A stretch of 64,000 bases of DNA from assembly GCF_015352455.1 (NCBI RefSeq), contig NZ_JADKPN010000017.1:40064-104063 (forward strand), in the 5' to 3' direction. Made by a program: the position numbers and the translations under genes. Under the pieces are notes generated by a model, which made no database searches, had not been told where the DNA came from, and worked only from the letters and a program-made list of their open reading frames with translations. Positions 25,288-33,464 of the stretch are shown here, in pieces; within the stretch, counting starts at the first letter, position 1, and every line of letters starts with the position of its first letter. The DNA is from Nocardioides islandensis (GTDB lineage Bacteria; Actinomycetota; Actinomycetes; Propionibacteriales; Nocardioidaceae).

Positions 25288-25370
25288 CGCTGGTCGAGGA
25301 AGGCGCCCTGGCGCCTGCCACGAGACCTCGCCAGGTCTCGTGACGGGACTTCGTCCCTCCTCGACCAGCG
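25288..25370. repeat. dispersed palindromic repeat, copy C
   Basis: CGCTGGTCGAGGAAGGCG...CCACGAGACC faces GGTCTCGTGACGGGACTTCG...CTCCTCGACCAGCG, with only a few bases between the two arms. It lies between the divergent XPB and ABC genes. Confidence 0.75.
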
Positions 25371-25403
25371 AAAACTCGGTCGCCTGCTGTAGTCGGTGGT
25401 CCC

Positions 25404-25409
25404 TACATT
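25404..25409 (+). promoter_or_regulatory. -10 box of the ABC half-transporter operon, leaderless
   Basis: TACATT seven bases before the GTG at 25417. Confidence 0.55.
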
Positions 25410-25416
25410 GGGGGGA

Positions 25417-27129
25417 GTGCGCCGCCTCCCTCTCGACGACCCCGGGACGGCCGACGTCCGGTCGCCGGGTCGCTTCCTCTGGTGGATGGCCAAAGGTCAG
25501 TGGCACACCCTCGTGCTGGGCATGTGCTTCGGCATCGTCTGGATGAGCTCGCAGGCCGTGATGCCCGCCGTGATCGGCCGCGCGATCGACCGCGGAGTCG
25601 CGGCCAAGGACGGGCACGCGCTGCTCGAGTACGCCGGGCTGATGCTGCTGATCGGCATCGTGCAGGCGGTCAGCGGGATCATGCGGCACCGGATGGCGGT
25701 GACCAACTGGCTGACGTCGGCGTACCGGACCGTGCAGCTGGTCGCGCGCCAGACGGTGCACCTCGGCGGCACCCTGCCCCGCAAGGTGTCGACCGGCGAG
25801 GTCGTCGCGATCGGCACCAACGACCTCTCCAGCATCGGCCAGGTGATGGACGTGTCGGCGCGGTTCAGCGGCGCCGTCGTCTCGTTCGTGCTGGTGGCCG
25901 TGATCCTGCTCGGCACGTCGGTGCCGCTCGGCCTGCTGGTGCTGATCGGCGTCCCGGTGCTGATGCTGCTGATCGCGCCGCTGCTGCGGCCGTTGCAGGC
26001 CCGCAGCGCGCACCAGCGTCACCTGATGGGCGAGCTGTCCAACACCGCCACCGACATCGTCGGCGGGCTGCGGGTGCTGCGCGGGATCGGCGGGGAGCAG
26101 GTCTTCCACGACCGGTACCGCCGCGAGTCGCAGACCACCCGCCGCGCCGGCGTCGAGGTCGCGCGCGTGCAGTCGGTGCTGGACGCCCTCCAGGTGTTCC
26201 TGCCCGGGCTGTTCGTCGTGGTCGTGGTCTGGCTCGGGGCTCGGTACGCCGTGCAGGGCCGGATCACGCCCGGCGAGCTGGTCGCGTTCTACGGGTACGC
26301 CGCGTTCCTGATGATGCCGCTGCGCACCGCGACCGAGTACGCCAACAAGCTGATCCGCGGCCGGGTCGCCGCACGCCGGGTCTGCCGGGTGCTGGCGCTG
26401 ACGCCCGACCACCTCGACCCGGCAGAGCCTTCCCCGGCGCCGCCGCTGGGCGCCGTGCTCGCGGACGCGCGCACCGGCCTGGTCGTCCGTCCCGGGCTGC
26501 TGACCGCCGTCGTCAGCGACCTGCCCGACGAGGCGGCCGCGCTGGCCGACCGGCTCGGGCTGTGCGCGGCCGAGGTCGACGACGACGTCACGCTCGGCGA
26601 CGTACCCCTGACCTCGCTGGCGCGCGACGACGTACGCCGCCGCATCGTCGTCTCCGACACGGGCGCCACGCTGTTCTCGGGCCGGCTGCGGGACCGGCTC
26701 GACGTCAGCGGGTCCGGCGCCGTCGACGCGGCCCTGACGACCGCGGCGACCGAGGACATCCTCGAAGCCCTGCCCGACGGGTTCGACAGCATCGTGGCCG
26801 AGCGAGGGCGGACGTTCTCCGGCGGACAGCGGCAGCGACTCGTGCTCGCGCGCGCCCTCGCGGTGGACCCGGAGGTCCTGGTGCTCGTCGAGCCGACGTC
26901 CGCGGTCGACGCGCACACCGAGGCCCGGATCGCGTCGCGGCTGCGGGCGCACCGGGCCGGACGCACCACGGTCGTGGTCAGCTCCAGCCCGCTCGTCCTC
27001 GACGCCGTCGACGAGGTGGTGTTCCTCAGCGGTGGACAGGTCGCGGCGGTGGGGACGTACGCCGACCTGCTGGCGACGCGCCCGGACTTCCGCGCCGTCG
27101 TCACCCGCGAGACGGAGGTCCCGGCATGA
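25417..27129 (+). CDS. ABC exporter half-transporter with degenerate ATPase site
   Basis: Membrane half-transporter of 570 residues: six membrane helices (about 20-315), then a nucleotide-binding domain. The nucleotide domain keeps the signature FSGGQRQR (about 467-474) but lacks any Walker A (the place, about 358-376, reads SDLPDEAAALADRLG, with no GKS/T). Its Walker B Asp is replaced by Val (VLVLVEPTSAVD, about 487-498), and the H-loop His by Ser (VVSSSP, about 523). It can therefore not hydrolyse ATP itself, but can offer the signature to its partner. The GTG at 25417 is chosen because a TACATT box lies seven bases upstream. It overlaps the next gene by four bases (ATGA). Confidence 0.85.
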   Translation: MRRLPLDDPGTADVRSPGRFLWWMAKGQWHTLVLGMCFGIVWMSSQAVMPAVIGRAIDRGVAAKDGHALLEYAGLMLLIGIVQAVSGIMRHRMAVTNWLTSAYRTVQLVARQTVHLGGTLPRKVSTGEVVAIGTNDLSSIGQVMDVSARFSGAVVSFVLVAVILLGTSVPLGLLVLIGVPVLMLLIAPLLRPLQARSAHQRHLMGELSNTATDIVGGLRVLRGIGGEQVFHDRYRRESQTTRRAGVEVARVQSVLDALQVFLPGLFVVVVVWLGARYAVQGRITPGELVAFYGYAAFLMMPLRTATEYANKLIRGRVAARRVCRVLALTPDHLDPAEPSPAPPLGAVLADARTGLVVRPGLLTAVVSDLPDEAAALADRLGLCAAEVDDDVTLGDVPLTSLARDDVRRRIVVSDTGATLFSGRLRDRLDVSGSGAVDAALTTAATEDILEALPDGFDSIVAERGRTFSGGQRQRLVLARALAVDPEVLVLVEPTSAVDAHTEARIASRLRAHRAGRTTVVVSSSPLVLDAVDEVVFLSGGQVAAVGTYADLLATRPDFRAVVTRETEVPA

Positions 27130-28877
27130 GCGCGACGACGGCGCTGCCGGTGGCCGACGCGCCGACCTTGCGCCGGTACGTGCGTCAGCTGGCGCGCACG
27201 TACCCGCGGATGCTGTGGGGCGCGCTGGTCCTGCACATCGGTGCGGCACTCGCCTCGCTGGCGGCGCCACGGCTGCTCGGTGGGCTGGTGCAGGCGGTCG
27301 AGGAGGGCACCACCACGGGCCACGTCGACCGGATCGTGCTGGTGCTCGCGCTGTTCCTCGTCGCCCAGACCGTGCTGACCAGGTACGCCCGGTACGTCAG
27401 CCAGGCGCTCGGCGAGCAGGTGCTCGCCCGGCTGCGCGAGGACTTCGTCGGCAACGCGCTGTCGCTGCCGGTCGGCACGGTCGAGTCCGCGGGATCCGGC
27501 GACCTGCTGACCCGCACCAGCCGTGACGTCGACCAGCTCGGCTGGTCGGTGCGCTGGGCGCTGCCGGAGTGGACGATCGCCGTCGTCACGGCAGTCGTCA
27601 CGTTCGTCGCCGCGATCAGCGTGGGCTGGTGGGTGATCCTGCCGTGCCTGCTCGGCCTGCCGCCGCTGGCGGCCGGCCTGCGCTGGTACCTGCGGCGCGC
27701 GAAGGCGGGGTACCTCCGTGAAGGGGCGTCCTACTCACGGATGAACGCGACCCTCACCGAGACCGTCGAGGGCGCGCGCACGGTCGAGGCGCTGGGGCTC
27801 GGGCGCGAGCGGGTCGCCGCGATCGACGGGGACATCGCGGAGTCGTACGCCGCGGAGCGCTACACGCTGTACCTGCGCACCGTGTTCTTCCCGAACATGG
27901 AGCTGTCGTACCTCATCCCGACCGTCTGCACGCTGCTGCTCGGTGGCTGGCTCTACACGCAGGGTTCGGCGACGCTGGGCGAGGTCACGGCCGCGACGCT
28001 GTACGTGCAGATGCTCATCGACCCCGTCGACCGCATCGTCTCGATCCTCGACGAGCTCCAGGTCGGGCAGGCCTCGCTGGCCCGGCTGCTCGGAGTCGCG
28101 ATGGTGCCCGACGACCGCACGCCCACCGGGCGGGTGCCCTCGGGTGAGCGGCTGGACGCCGACGACGTGCGGTTCGCCTACGTCGAGGGCCGCGACGTCC
28201 TGCACGGCGTCGACCTCCAGGTCGCGCCGGGGGAGCGGATCGCGATGGTCGGCCCGTCCGGGGCCGGCAAGTCGACGCTCGGCCGGCTGCTCGCCGGCAT
28301 CCACCCGCCGCGCACCGGCTCGGTGACGGTCGGCGGCGTCGGTCTCGTCGAGCTGCCGCTCGACGACCTGCGCGGCCACGTCGCCCTGGTGACCCAGGAG
28401 CACCACGTGTTCGTGGGCACGTTGCGGGAGAACCTCGCGTTGGCGGCCCCGCCCGGCACCGCGGACGACTCCCTGCGCGACGCGTTGGACGCCGTGGACG
28501 CGCTGGCCTGGGTCGACCTGCTGCCCTCCGGCCTCGACACGGTCGTCGGCTCCGGCGGCCGGCACCTCACCGACGCGCAGGCCCAGCAGGTCGCCCTGGC
28601 CCGCCTCGTCCTCGCCGACCCCCACACCCTCGTCCTCGACGAGGCCACGTCGCTGATCGACCCCCGCGCCGCGCGTCACCTCGAGCGCTCGCTGGCCGCC
28701 GTCCTGCACGGCCGCACCGTCATCGCCATCGCGCACCGCCTCTTCTCCGCCCACGACGCCGACCGGGTCGCCGTCGTGGAGGACGGGAAGATCAGCGAGC
28801 TCGGCTCCCACGACGACCTGGTCGAGGCCGGTGGCTCGTACGCCGCGCTCTGGGACAGCTGGAACGGCAAGCACTGA
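27126..28877 (+). CDS. ABC exporter half-transporter, active ATPase partner
   Basis: Partner half-transporter of 583 residues: six helices (about 25-320) and a nucleotide-binding domain with intact Walker A GPSGAGKST (376-384), Walker B TLVLDEATSLID (about 499-510) and H-loop IAHRL. Its own signature is degenerate (HLTDAQAQQ instead of LSGGQ). Together with the preceding protein, one complete ATP site can form: Walker A/B from this subunit and signature from the other. It starts with an ATG overlapping the previous stop, so the two are translationally coupled. Heterodimeric exporters of this kind move drugs, lipids or peptides; the substrate is unknown. Confidence 0.88.
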   Translation: MSATTALPVADAPTLRRYVRQLARTYPRMLWGALVLHIGAALASLAAPRLLGGLVQAVEEGTTTGHVDRIVLVLALFLVAQTVLTRYARYVSQALGEQVLARLREDFVGNALSLPVGTVESAGSGDLLTRTSRDVDQLGWSVRWALPEWTIAVVTAVVTFVAAISVGWWVILPCLLGLPPLAAGLRWYLRRAKAGYLREGASYSRMNATLTETVEGARTVEALGLGRERVAAIDGDIAESYAAERYTLYLRTVFFPNMELSYLIPTVCTLLLGGWLYTQGSATLGEVTAATLYVQMLIDPVDRIVSILDELQVGQASLARLLGVAMVPDDRTPTGRVPSGERLDADDVRFAYVEGRDVLHGVDLQVAPGERIAMVGPSGAGKSTLGRLLAGIHPPRTGSVTVGGVGLVELPLDDLRGHVALVTQEHHVFVGTLRENLALAAPPGTADDSLRDALDAVDALAWVDLLPSGLDTVVGSGGRHLTDAQAQQVALARLVLADPHTLVLDEATSLIDPRAARHLERSLAAVLHGRTVIAIAHRLFSAHDADRVAVVEDGKISELGSHDDLVEAGGSYAALWDSWNGKH

Positions 28878-28889
28878 CGTTCGCCGCCT

Positions 28890-28985
28890 CGCTGGTCGAG
28901 GAAGGCGCGCCAGCGCCTGTCACGAGACCCCCGTGACCTTCAGCGTGGTCTCGTGACGGGACTTCGTCCCTCCTCGACCGGCGAA
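28890..28985. repeat. dispersed palindromic repeat, copy D
   Basis: CGCTGGTCGAGGAAGGCG...GTCACGAGACC (28890-28928) faces GGTCTCGTGACGGGACTTCG...CTCCTCGACCGGCG (28947-28984). It lies between convergent genes, and its right arm forms the 3' coding end of the CGNR gene. Confidence 0.75.
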
Positions 28986-29503
28986 ACGGCGGCCTTCTGC
29001 CTCGCCCGGTACGCCGCGACGTTGGCGCGCGAGGAGCAGCGGTCCGAGCAGTAGCGGCGGGAGTGGTTGGGGGAGGTGTCGACGAAGACATTGGTGCAGG
29101 GCGAGGCCTGGCAGACGCCGAGACGGGTGGGGCCGAGGTCGCAGACCAGCGTGGCGAGGCCGAGCAGGGCCTCCCCGATGAGCAGCTCGGCGACCGAGGC
29201 GGACTTGGTGGCGACGTGGAGGTGCAGGTCGTCGGCGTCGTGGTCGGAGATCCGCGGGGTGATCGGGTGGCGCACCATCGCGTCGTTCAGCCCGTCGATC
29301 GTGGCCCGTACGTCGCCGGCGTCGGCGGCGTCGAACACCGGGCGCAGCTCCTTCTGGAACCGGCGCAGCGTGGTGATGTCGCGCTCGGTCACCTGCGGGT
29401 GCAGCCACTCGCGTCCCGGCAGGATCGCGACCAGCGCCTCGGGCCCGTCGAGCGATGCGTTCAGCAGCCGCGCCGACGCCTCGGCGTACCTGACGAAGTC
29501 CAC
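28940..29503 (-). CDS. CGNR zinc-finger/ABATE domain protein
   Basis: Putative stress-related transcriptional regulator of 187 residues. The N-terminal ABATE-like ligand domain covers about 1-125. The CGNR zinc finger is at about 130-172: CQASPCTNVFVDTSPN, then RRYCSDRCSSRANVAAYRAR, with four Cys to hold zinc. Here the name-giving CGNR reads CTNVF, a common variant. The last 15 residues (SPVEEGRSPVTRPR region) are encoded by an arm of the dispersed repeat, so the original C-terminus has been replaced or extended. The GTG at 29503 is six bases from a TAGGCT box. Confidence 0.8.
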   Translation of the reverse strand: MDFVRYAEASARLLNASLDGPEALVAILPGREWLHPQVTERDITTLRRFQKELRPVFDAADAGDVRATIDGLNDAMVRHPITPRISDHDADDLHLHVATKSASVAELLIGEALLGLATLVCDLGPTRLGVCQASPCTNVFVDTSPNHSRRYCSDRCSSRANVAAYRARQKAAVSPVEEGRSPVTRPR

Positions 29504-29509
29504 GGACCC

Positions 29510-29515
29510 AGCCTA
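29510..29515 (-). promoter_or_regulatory. -10 box of the CGNR gene, leaderless
   Basis: TAGGCT on the minus strand, six bases before the GTG at 29503. Confidence 0.6.
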
Positions 29516-30280
29516 GGTTCGAGGGTCACGGCCGGCGAGGTCGTGCAGCTCCTCGACCCAGCCCTCGTCGGTCGGCCAGACGGACTTCACCAGCCAGGTC
29601 ACCCCGGCCGCCTCGTAGTCCAGGGCCGGCGCATCGTCCTCCCAGGGCACGACCAGGTCCCAGCCGGGCCGGGGTGGCGGGCCCACCAGCTCGACGAGGG
29701 AGGCCGGATCGAGGCCGTCGCCGATGGGGGCGTAGCCGTCCCAGCGACGCGCACGCTCGAGCGGCCGCTTGTTGGGCGTCCGCCCGGCCACCCAGATCGG
29801 CACCCGGCTCGCGGCCGGCCGCATGGCCGCGTGGACGCGGTGGTGCTCGCCGTCGTGGTCGACCCGCTCGCCGGCGACCAGCCCCGCGACCACCTCGAGC
29901 GCCTCGTCGAGGATCGCCGCCCGGGTGCGGTGGTCGCCCTCGTCGCCGAGGTCGGAGAAGTCGAGGTCGGGCGGGTCCCCCAGGCCCACACCGAGGACGA
30001 CCCGACCCGGTGCGAGGTGGTCGAGGGTGACCAGGTGCTTGGCGACCACCCAGGGTCGCCGCCGCGACAGGGGCGTCACCAGGGTGCCCAGGACCAGGCG
30101 CGAGGTGCGCGCCGCGATCGCGCCGAGCAGCACCCACGGGTCGTGCACCTCCTGCTTGTCGTCCCAGCGCAGGTGGTCCCAGAGGAAGAACCCGTCCCAG
30201 CCGCTCTCCTCGGCGAGCACGGCGAGGTCGACGACGACGCGGGGGTCGGTGAACGGCGGGACGCTCAGCAGGTAGCGCAC
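29513..30280 (-). CDS. LLM-class flavin/F420-dependent oxidoreductase
   Basis: Luciferase-like monooxygenase fold protein of 255 residues. Marks are FFLWDHLRWD near residue 31, AARTSRLVLGTLVTPLSRRRPWVVAKHLVTLDHLAPGR in pieces at about 56-93, VLGVGLGDP at about 95-103, and IWVAGRTPNKRPLERARRWDG towards the end. It would use FMNH2 or F420; the wording resembles short actinobacterial F420-type members, but the cofactor is not proven. The start is GTG at 30280, six bases from a TAGCGT box. The TAG stop touches the promoter of the CGNR gene. Confidence 0.85.
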   Translation of the reverse strand: MRYLLSVPPFTDPRVVVDLAVLAEESGWDGFFLWDHLRWDDKQEVHDPWVLLGAIAARTSRLVLGTLVTPLSRRRPWVVAKHLVTLDHLAPGRVVLGVGLGDPPDLDFSDLGDEGDHRTRAAILDEALEVVAGLVAGERVDHDGEHHRVHAAMRPAASRVPIWVAGRTPNKRPLERARRWDGYAPIGDGLDPASLVELVGPPPRPGWDLVVPWEDDAPALDYEAAGVTWLVKSVWPTDEGWVEELHDLAGRDPRT

Positions 30281-30286
30281 CCCGAG

Positions 30287-30292
30287 ACGCTA
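30287..30292 (-). promoter_or_regulatory. -10 box of the LLM oxidoreductase gene, leaderless
   Basis: TAGCGT on the minus strand, six bases before the GTG at 30280. It shares bases with the TAG stop of the upstream gene. Confidence 0.6.
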
Positions 30293-32584
30293 GGGCATGT
30301 CCCCCAAGTCGATGGCGACCGGGCTGACCGAGGTGATGCGGTGCACCGCGAAGGTGCGGATCTCCTCGCTGCGGTGGTCCAGCGCCGTCAACCAGCCGCC
30401 CTCGAGGCCCAGCGGGTCGACGATACGCTCGGTGCTCGCGCCGTGGTTGTCGACGTAGGCGATGAGCACCGACGCCCGGCCGGCCACCGCCTGGCGCAGC
30501 GCCGTCATCGAGTCGGTCGGCGTGAACGCCGGTAGGTCCGACGGGCGCTCGGCCACGGCCCGGTCGCCGGCCCGGATCGCGGCCACCACCCGGGCGAGGG
30601 ACGCCGACTCGCGGGTCGCCCGCTCGGCCGACCCCCGCTCCTTCGGCGTGCGGGCGCGGAGCAGGTCCGAGCGCGCGACGTGGAGCGTGCCGTCCGGCGC
30701 CTCGACGGCCGGCGCGGCCCCCATCTCGCGCAGCCGCGGCAGCAGGATGTCGAGCGGGGTGCTGCTGACCAGGACCGTCGGCGCCAGCCGGCGCAGGCCG
30801 AGCGAGGCCGCCTGGGGGTGCGCCATCAGCTCGGAGAGCGCGGTCTCGTCGTCGGCGCGGATGAACGCCTCGGCGTGGCCGACCCGGACGGTGCCGAAGG
30901 TCCGCGCGGTGTCGTCGACGAGGTACGTCAGCGGCTGCGGGACCGGCGTCCGCGAGACCTCGGCGAGGAAGCCGTGCAGCTCCGCCGCGCTCCAGCCGAG
31001 GTCGAGCGCGCGACGTACGGAGTCGCGGGTGAAGCGGTAGACGGTCGCACCTCCCCGCGACTCGACCTGCGCGACCACCTGCAGCCGGCGGGCCAGGTCC
31101 GGCTCGAGCGGCCCCGGCGCGACGGCCGTGAGATCAGCCTGCAGGAGCACGTGGTCGACGGGTGCGGGCATCAGCGGCACCAGGGCCAGGGTCGCGCGGG
31201 CCACCTCGCCGTCGAGGAGGAGGCGCGCGTACGCCGGCACGCCGCCGAGGGCGACCAGGCCCAGGGTGGTCGCCTCGTCGAGGGCCCACACCGCCTGGTC
31301 CGCACGCGTACGCGGCCGGCGCGGTCGCAGCCAGGCCAGCCGCTCGACCAGGGTGGGCGGGCCGGTGCCCGTCGCGAGCACCTGCCCGTCGGGCAGGGCG
31401 GCGACCTCGGTGAGCACGGCTCGCCGGGTCTCCGCGGCGTGTGCGCTGGTGTTCTCCGGGGCCAGCGCCACCATCGCCCGTCCGGAGGCATCGCGGCGGC
31501 CGACCAGACCCGGCAACCGCGGGGTGCCGAGCCACGCCGTCGCCAGCGTCGCCCACCGCTCGGCGGCCGCCTGCCGGGTCCAGCCGTCGAAGGCGTCGGT
31601 GGGCGCGTACACGGCGTTGCCGTCCTCGTCGTAGCGCGAGGCCAGCAGCCGTGCCTCCGCGGCCACCTCGACGAGCAGGCCGGCCTGGCGCTCGTCGACG
31701 TGCAGGTGCGCGGCGGCCGCCTTCAGCTCGCGGACGCCCAGACCACCGGCCCGCAGCTCGCCGGGCGGCTGCGCGCCCCAGTGGTCCAGCAGCAGCTCGA
31801 CCCGGCGCACGACGTCGAACGCGGCTCCGGCGGCCGTCCGCTCGACGAGCGCGGCGTCGCGGTCGGCGGTGGCCAGCGCCGGTACGTCGTCCACGGGCGC
31901 CACCGTCGTGTGGCCGCCGCGCAGCGCGACGCTCACCTCGCCGGGCACCCAGACCTGGCCGCCGGACCGAGGCACCAGCAGCTTGCGCGCCAGCAGCTCC
32001 TCGGCCGGTGTCGTGGCATCGTCGGGCAGCACGGTGTGCCGGGCCGACCCGGCGGTGGCCTCGCCGCCGCTCTGGTCGACGTGCTCGAGCAGCGCCCGCG
32101 CGGCCGGGCTGATCGCGGCCAGCCGCTCGGCGACCTCCTCGGGCGACGGCGCGTCGGGGGAGAACGGCCGCAGCCCGCCGAGCGAGGAGGACAGCGCGGT
32201 GCCGCGCGGCAGCTCGGCGATGCCGGCCACCGCGCGCAGGCCGCCGGTCGACTCCCAGGCCAGGCCGAGGTCGACCAGGCGCTCGACCGCCCGGCGTACG
32301 GCGTCGTCGGAGGCGTTGACCAGTGACACCAGATCGGCTTGGGTGGTTTGACCCGCGGCTACGAGGGCATCCACTACACAGAGCTCGAGCTTGGTGAGCA
32401 GGTCGAGCGCACGAGGCACGGACGACCGGGCCGCCGCTCGCGACGCGAGCTGGCCCGAGTCCTGAGGGGCAGGAGTGGCGAGATCGGGACGCTCGCGGAG
32501 CAGCCGGGAGAGCCGGTCGTCCGGCCAGCCTCGCAGCTGGTCGGCCAACGACCGGTTGCCCGTCCTGGGGGTCGATCTGGCCAT
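30290..32584 (-). CDS. helicase-associated (XPB/Ssl2 N-terminal-like) protein with WYL-like C-terminus
   Basis: Large actinobacterial protein of 764 residues, the counterpart of mycobacterial Rv0862c, usually encoded next to XPB. It has an N-terminal winged-helix region (LADQLRGWPDDRLSRLLRER; then ALDLLTKLELCVVDALVAAG), a long middle part, a helicase_C_3/XPB N-terminal-like part (about 560-690) and a WYL-like end (IAYVDNHGASTERIVDPLGL, then LTALDHRSEEIRTFAVHRI). It has no Walker A, so it is not a helicase itself; a DNA-repair accessory role is inferred from XPB linkage in relatives. The ATG at 32584 lies seven bases after a TAGCGT box. Confidence 0.85.
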   Translation of the reverse strand: MARSTPRTGNRSLADQLRGWPDDRLSRLLRERPDLATPAPQDSGQLASRAAARSSVPRALDLLTKLELCVVDALVAAGQTTQADLVSLVNASDDAVRRAVERLVDLGLAWESTGGLRAVAGIAELPRGTALSSSLGGLRPFSPDAPSPEEVAERLAAISPAARALLEHVDQSGGEATAGSARHTVLPDDATTPAEELLARKLLVPRSGGQVWVPGEVSVALRGGHTTVAPVDDVPALATADRDAALVERTAAGAAFDVVRRVELLLDHWGAQPPGELRAGGLGVRELKAAAAHLHVDERQAGLLVEVAAEARLLASRYDEDGNAVYAPTDAFDGWTRQAAAERWATLATAWLGTPRLPGLVGRRDASGRAMVALAPENTSAHAAETRRAVLTEVAALPDGQVLATGTGPPTLVERLAWLRPRRPRTRADQAVWALDEATTLGLVALGGVPAYARLLLDGEVARATLALVPLMPAPVDHVLLQADLTAVAPGPLEPDLARRLQVVAQVESRGGATVYRFTRDSVRRALDLGWSAAELHGFLAEVSRTPVPQPLTYLVDDTARTFGTVRVGHAEAFIRADDETALSELMAHPQAASLGLRRLAPTVLVSSTPLDILLPRLREMGAAPAVEAPDGTLHVARSDLLRARTPKERGSAERATRESASLARVVAAIRAGDRAVAERPSDLPAFTPTDSMTALRQAVAGRASVLIAYVDNHGASTERIVDPLGLEGGWLTALDHRSEEIRTFAVHRITSVSPVAIDLGDMP

Positions 32585-32591
32585 CGCGACC

Positions 32592-32597
32592 ACGCTA
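32592..32597 (-). promoter_or_regulatory. -10 box of the helicase-associated gene, leaderless
   Basis: TAGCGT on the minus strand, seven bases before the ATG at 32584. Confidence 0.55.
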
Positions 32598-32620
32598 CCG
32601 GGGCGTCCGGGACCGGTCCG

Positions 32621-33454
32621 ATGAGTCGCGTCGAGCTGCACTACGGCGCGGCCACCGACGTGGGCCGTGTGCGCGAGGTCAACGAGGACTCGTACCTGGC
32701 CGCGCCGCCGGTGTTCGTCGTCGCCGACGGGATGGGCGGCCACGACGGCGGCGACGTCGCCAGCCGGATCGTGGTCGAGGAGTTCGCCCGGCTGGCCGAG
32801 GAGGGGTACGACCCACGACGCGGCAGCATCGCCGTCGCCGAGACCCTGGTCGCCTGCCACCGCCGGATCACCGAGTACGCCGAGGAGCAGTCGCGCCACA
32901 CCGGCCGGGACTTCCAGGCCGGCACCACCGCCGTGGTCGCGCTGCTCGTCGAGGACGACGCGCAGGAGGGCGGCGCGCCGAAGTGGCTGCTGGCCAACGT
33001 CGGCGACTCCCGCATCTACAGGTTCGTCGACGGCGACCTCGAGCAGGTCAGCGTCGACCACAGCCTCGTGCAGGAGCTGGCCGACGAGGGCACGATCACG
33101 CGCGAGGAGATGTCCAGCCACCCCGCGCGGCACGTCGTCACCCGGGCCCTCGGCGGGCCCGAGCTCGAGGACGCCGACTACTTCCTGCTGCCGCTGGCCA
33201 GCGCCGAACGCCTGCTGCTCTGTTCCGACGGGATCAACGAGATGATCGGCGACCGGGAGGTCGCGGCGATCCTCGCCGACGCCACGGACCCGCGCGACGC
33301 GGCCGACCGGCTGGTCGCCGCGGCGGTCGCGGCCGGCGGGCGTGACAACGCGACGGCGGTCGTCGTCGATGTGATGGGATTGGAGAGCGAGAGCGGGTAC
33401 GACTCCGAGCGCCAGCGCGTGAGTCTGGAGATGAAGCTAGGAGCCCGGCCATGA
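32621..33454 (+). CDS. PP2C-family Ser/Thr protein phosphatase
   Basis: Metal-dependent protein phosphatase of 277 residues. The metal and catalytic motifs are complete: REVNEDSYL near 17-25, VVADGMGGHDGG at about 34-45, GTTAVVALLV, NVGDSRIYRF, SDGINEMI, and GGRDNATAVVVDV near the end. There is no membrane segment, so it acts in the cytoplasm. It is followed after ten bases by an FHA-domain gene and then an RDD-FHA gene, so it probably counters a Ser/Thr kinase whose phosphopeptides the FHA domains read. No kinase lies in this window. The short tail is not a sensor domain. Confidence 0.9.
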   Translation: MSRVELHYGAATDVGRVREVNEDSYLAAPPVFVVADGMGGHDGGDVASRIVVEEFARLAEEGYDPRRGSIAVAETLVACHRRITEYAEEQSRHTGRDFQAGTTAVVALLVEDDAQEGGAPKWLLANVGDSRIYRFVDGDLEQVSVDHSLVQELADEGTITREEMSSHPARHVVTRALGGPELEDADYFLLPLASAERLLLCSDGINEMIGDREVAAILADATDPRDAADRLVAAAVAAGGRDNATAVVVDVMGLESESGYDSERQRVSLEMKLGARP

Positions 33455-33464
33455 GGGACCTGCC

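Noticed and set aside
30290..33133. Upstream extension of the helicase-associated gene
   Set aside because: The added 183 residues are antisense to the PP2C gene; the leaderless box sets the start at 32584.
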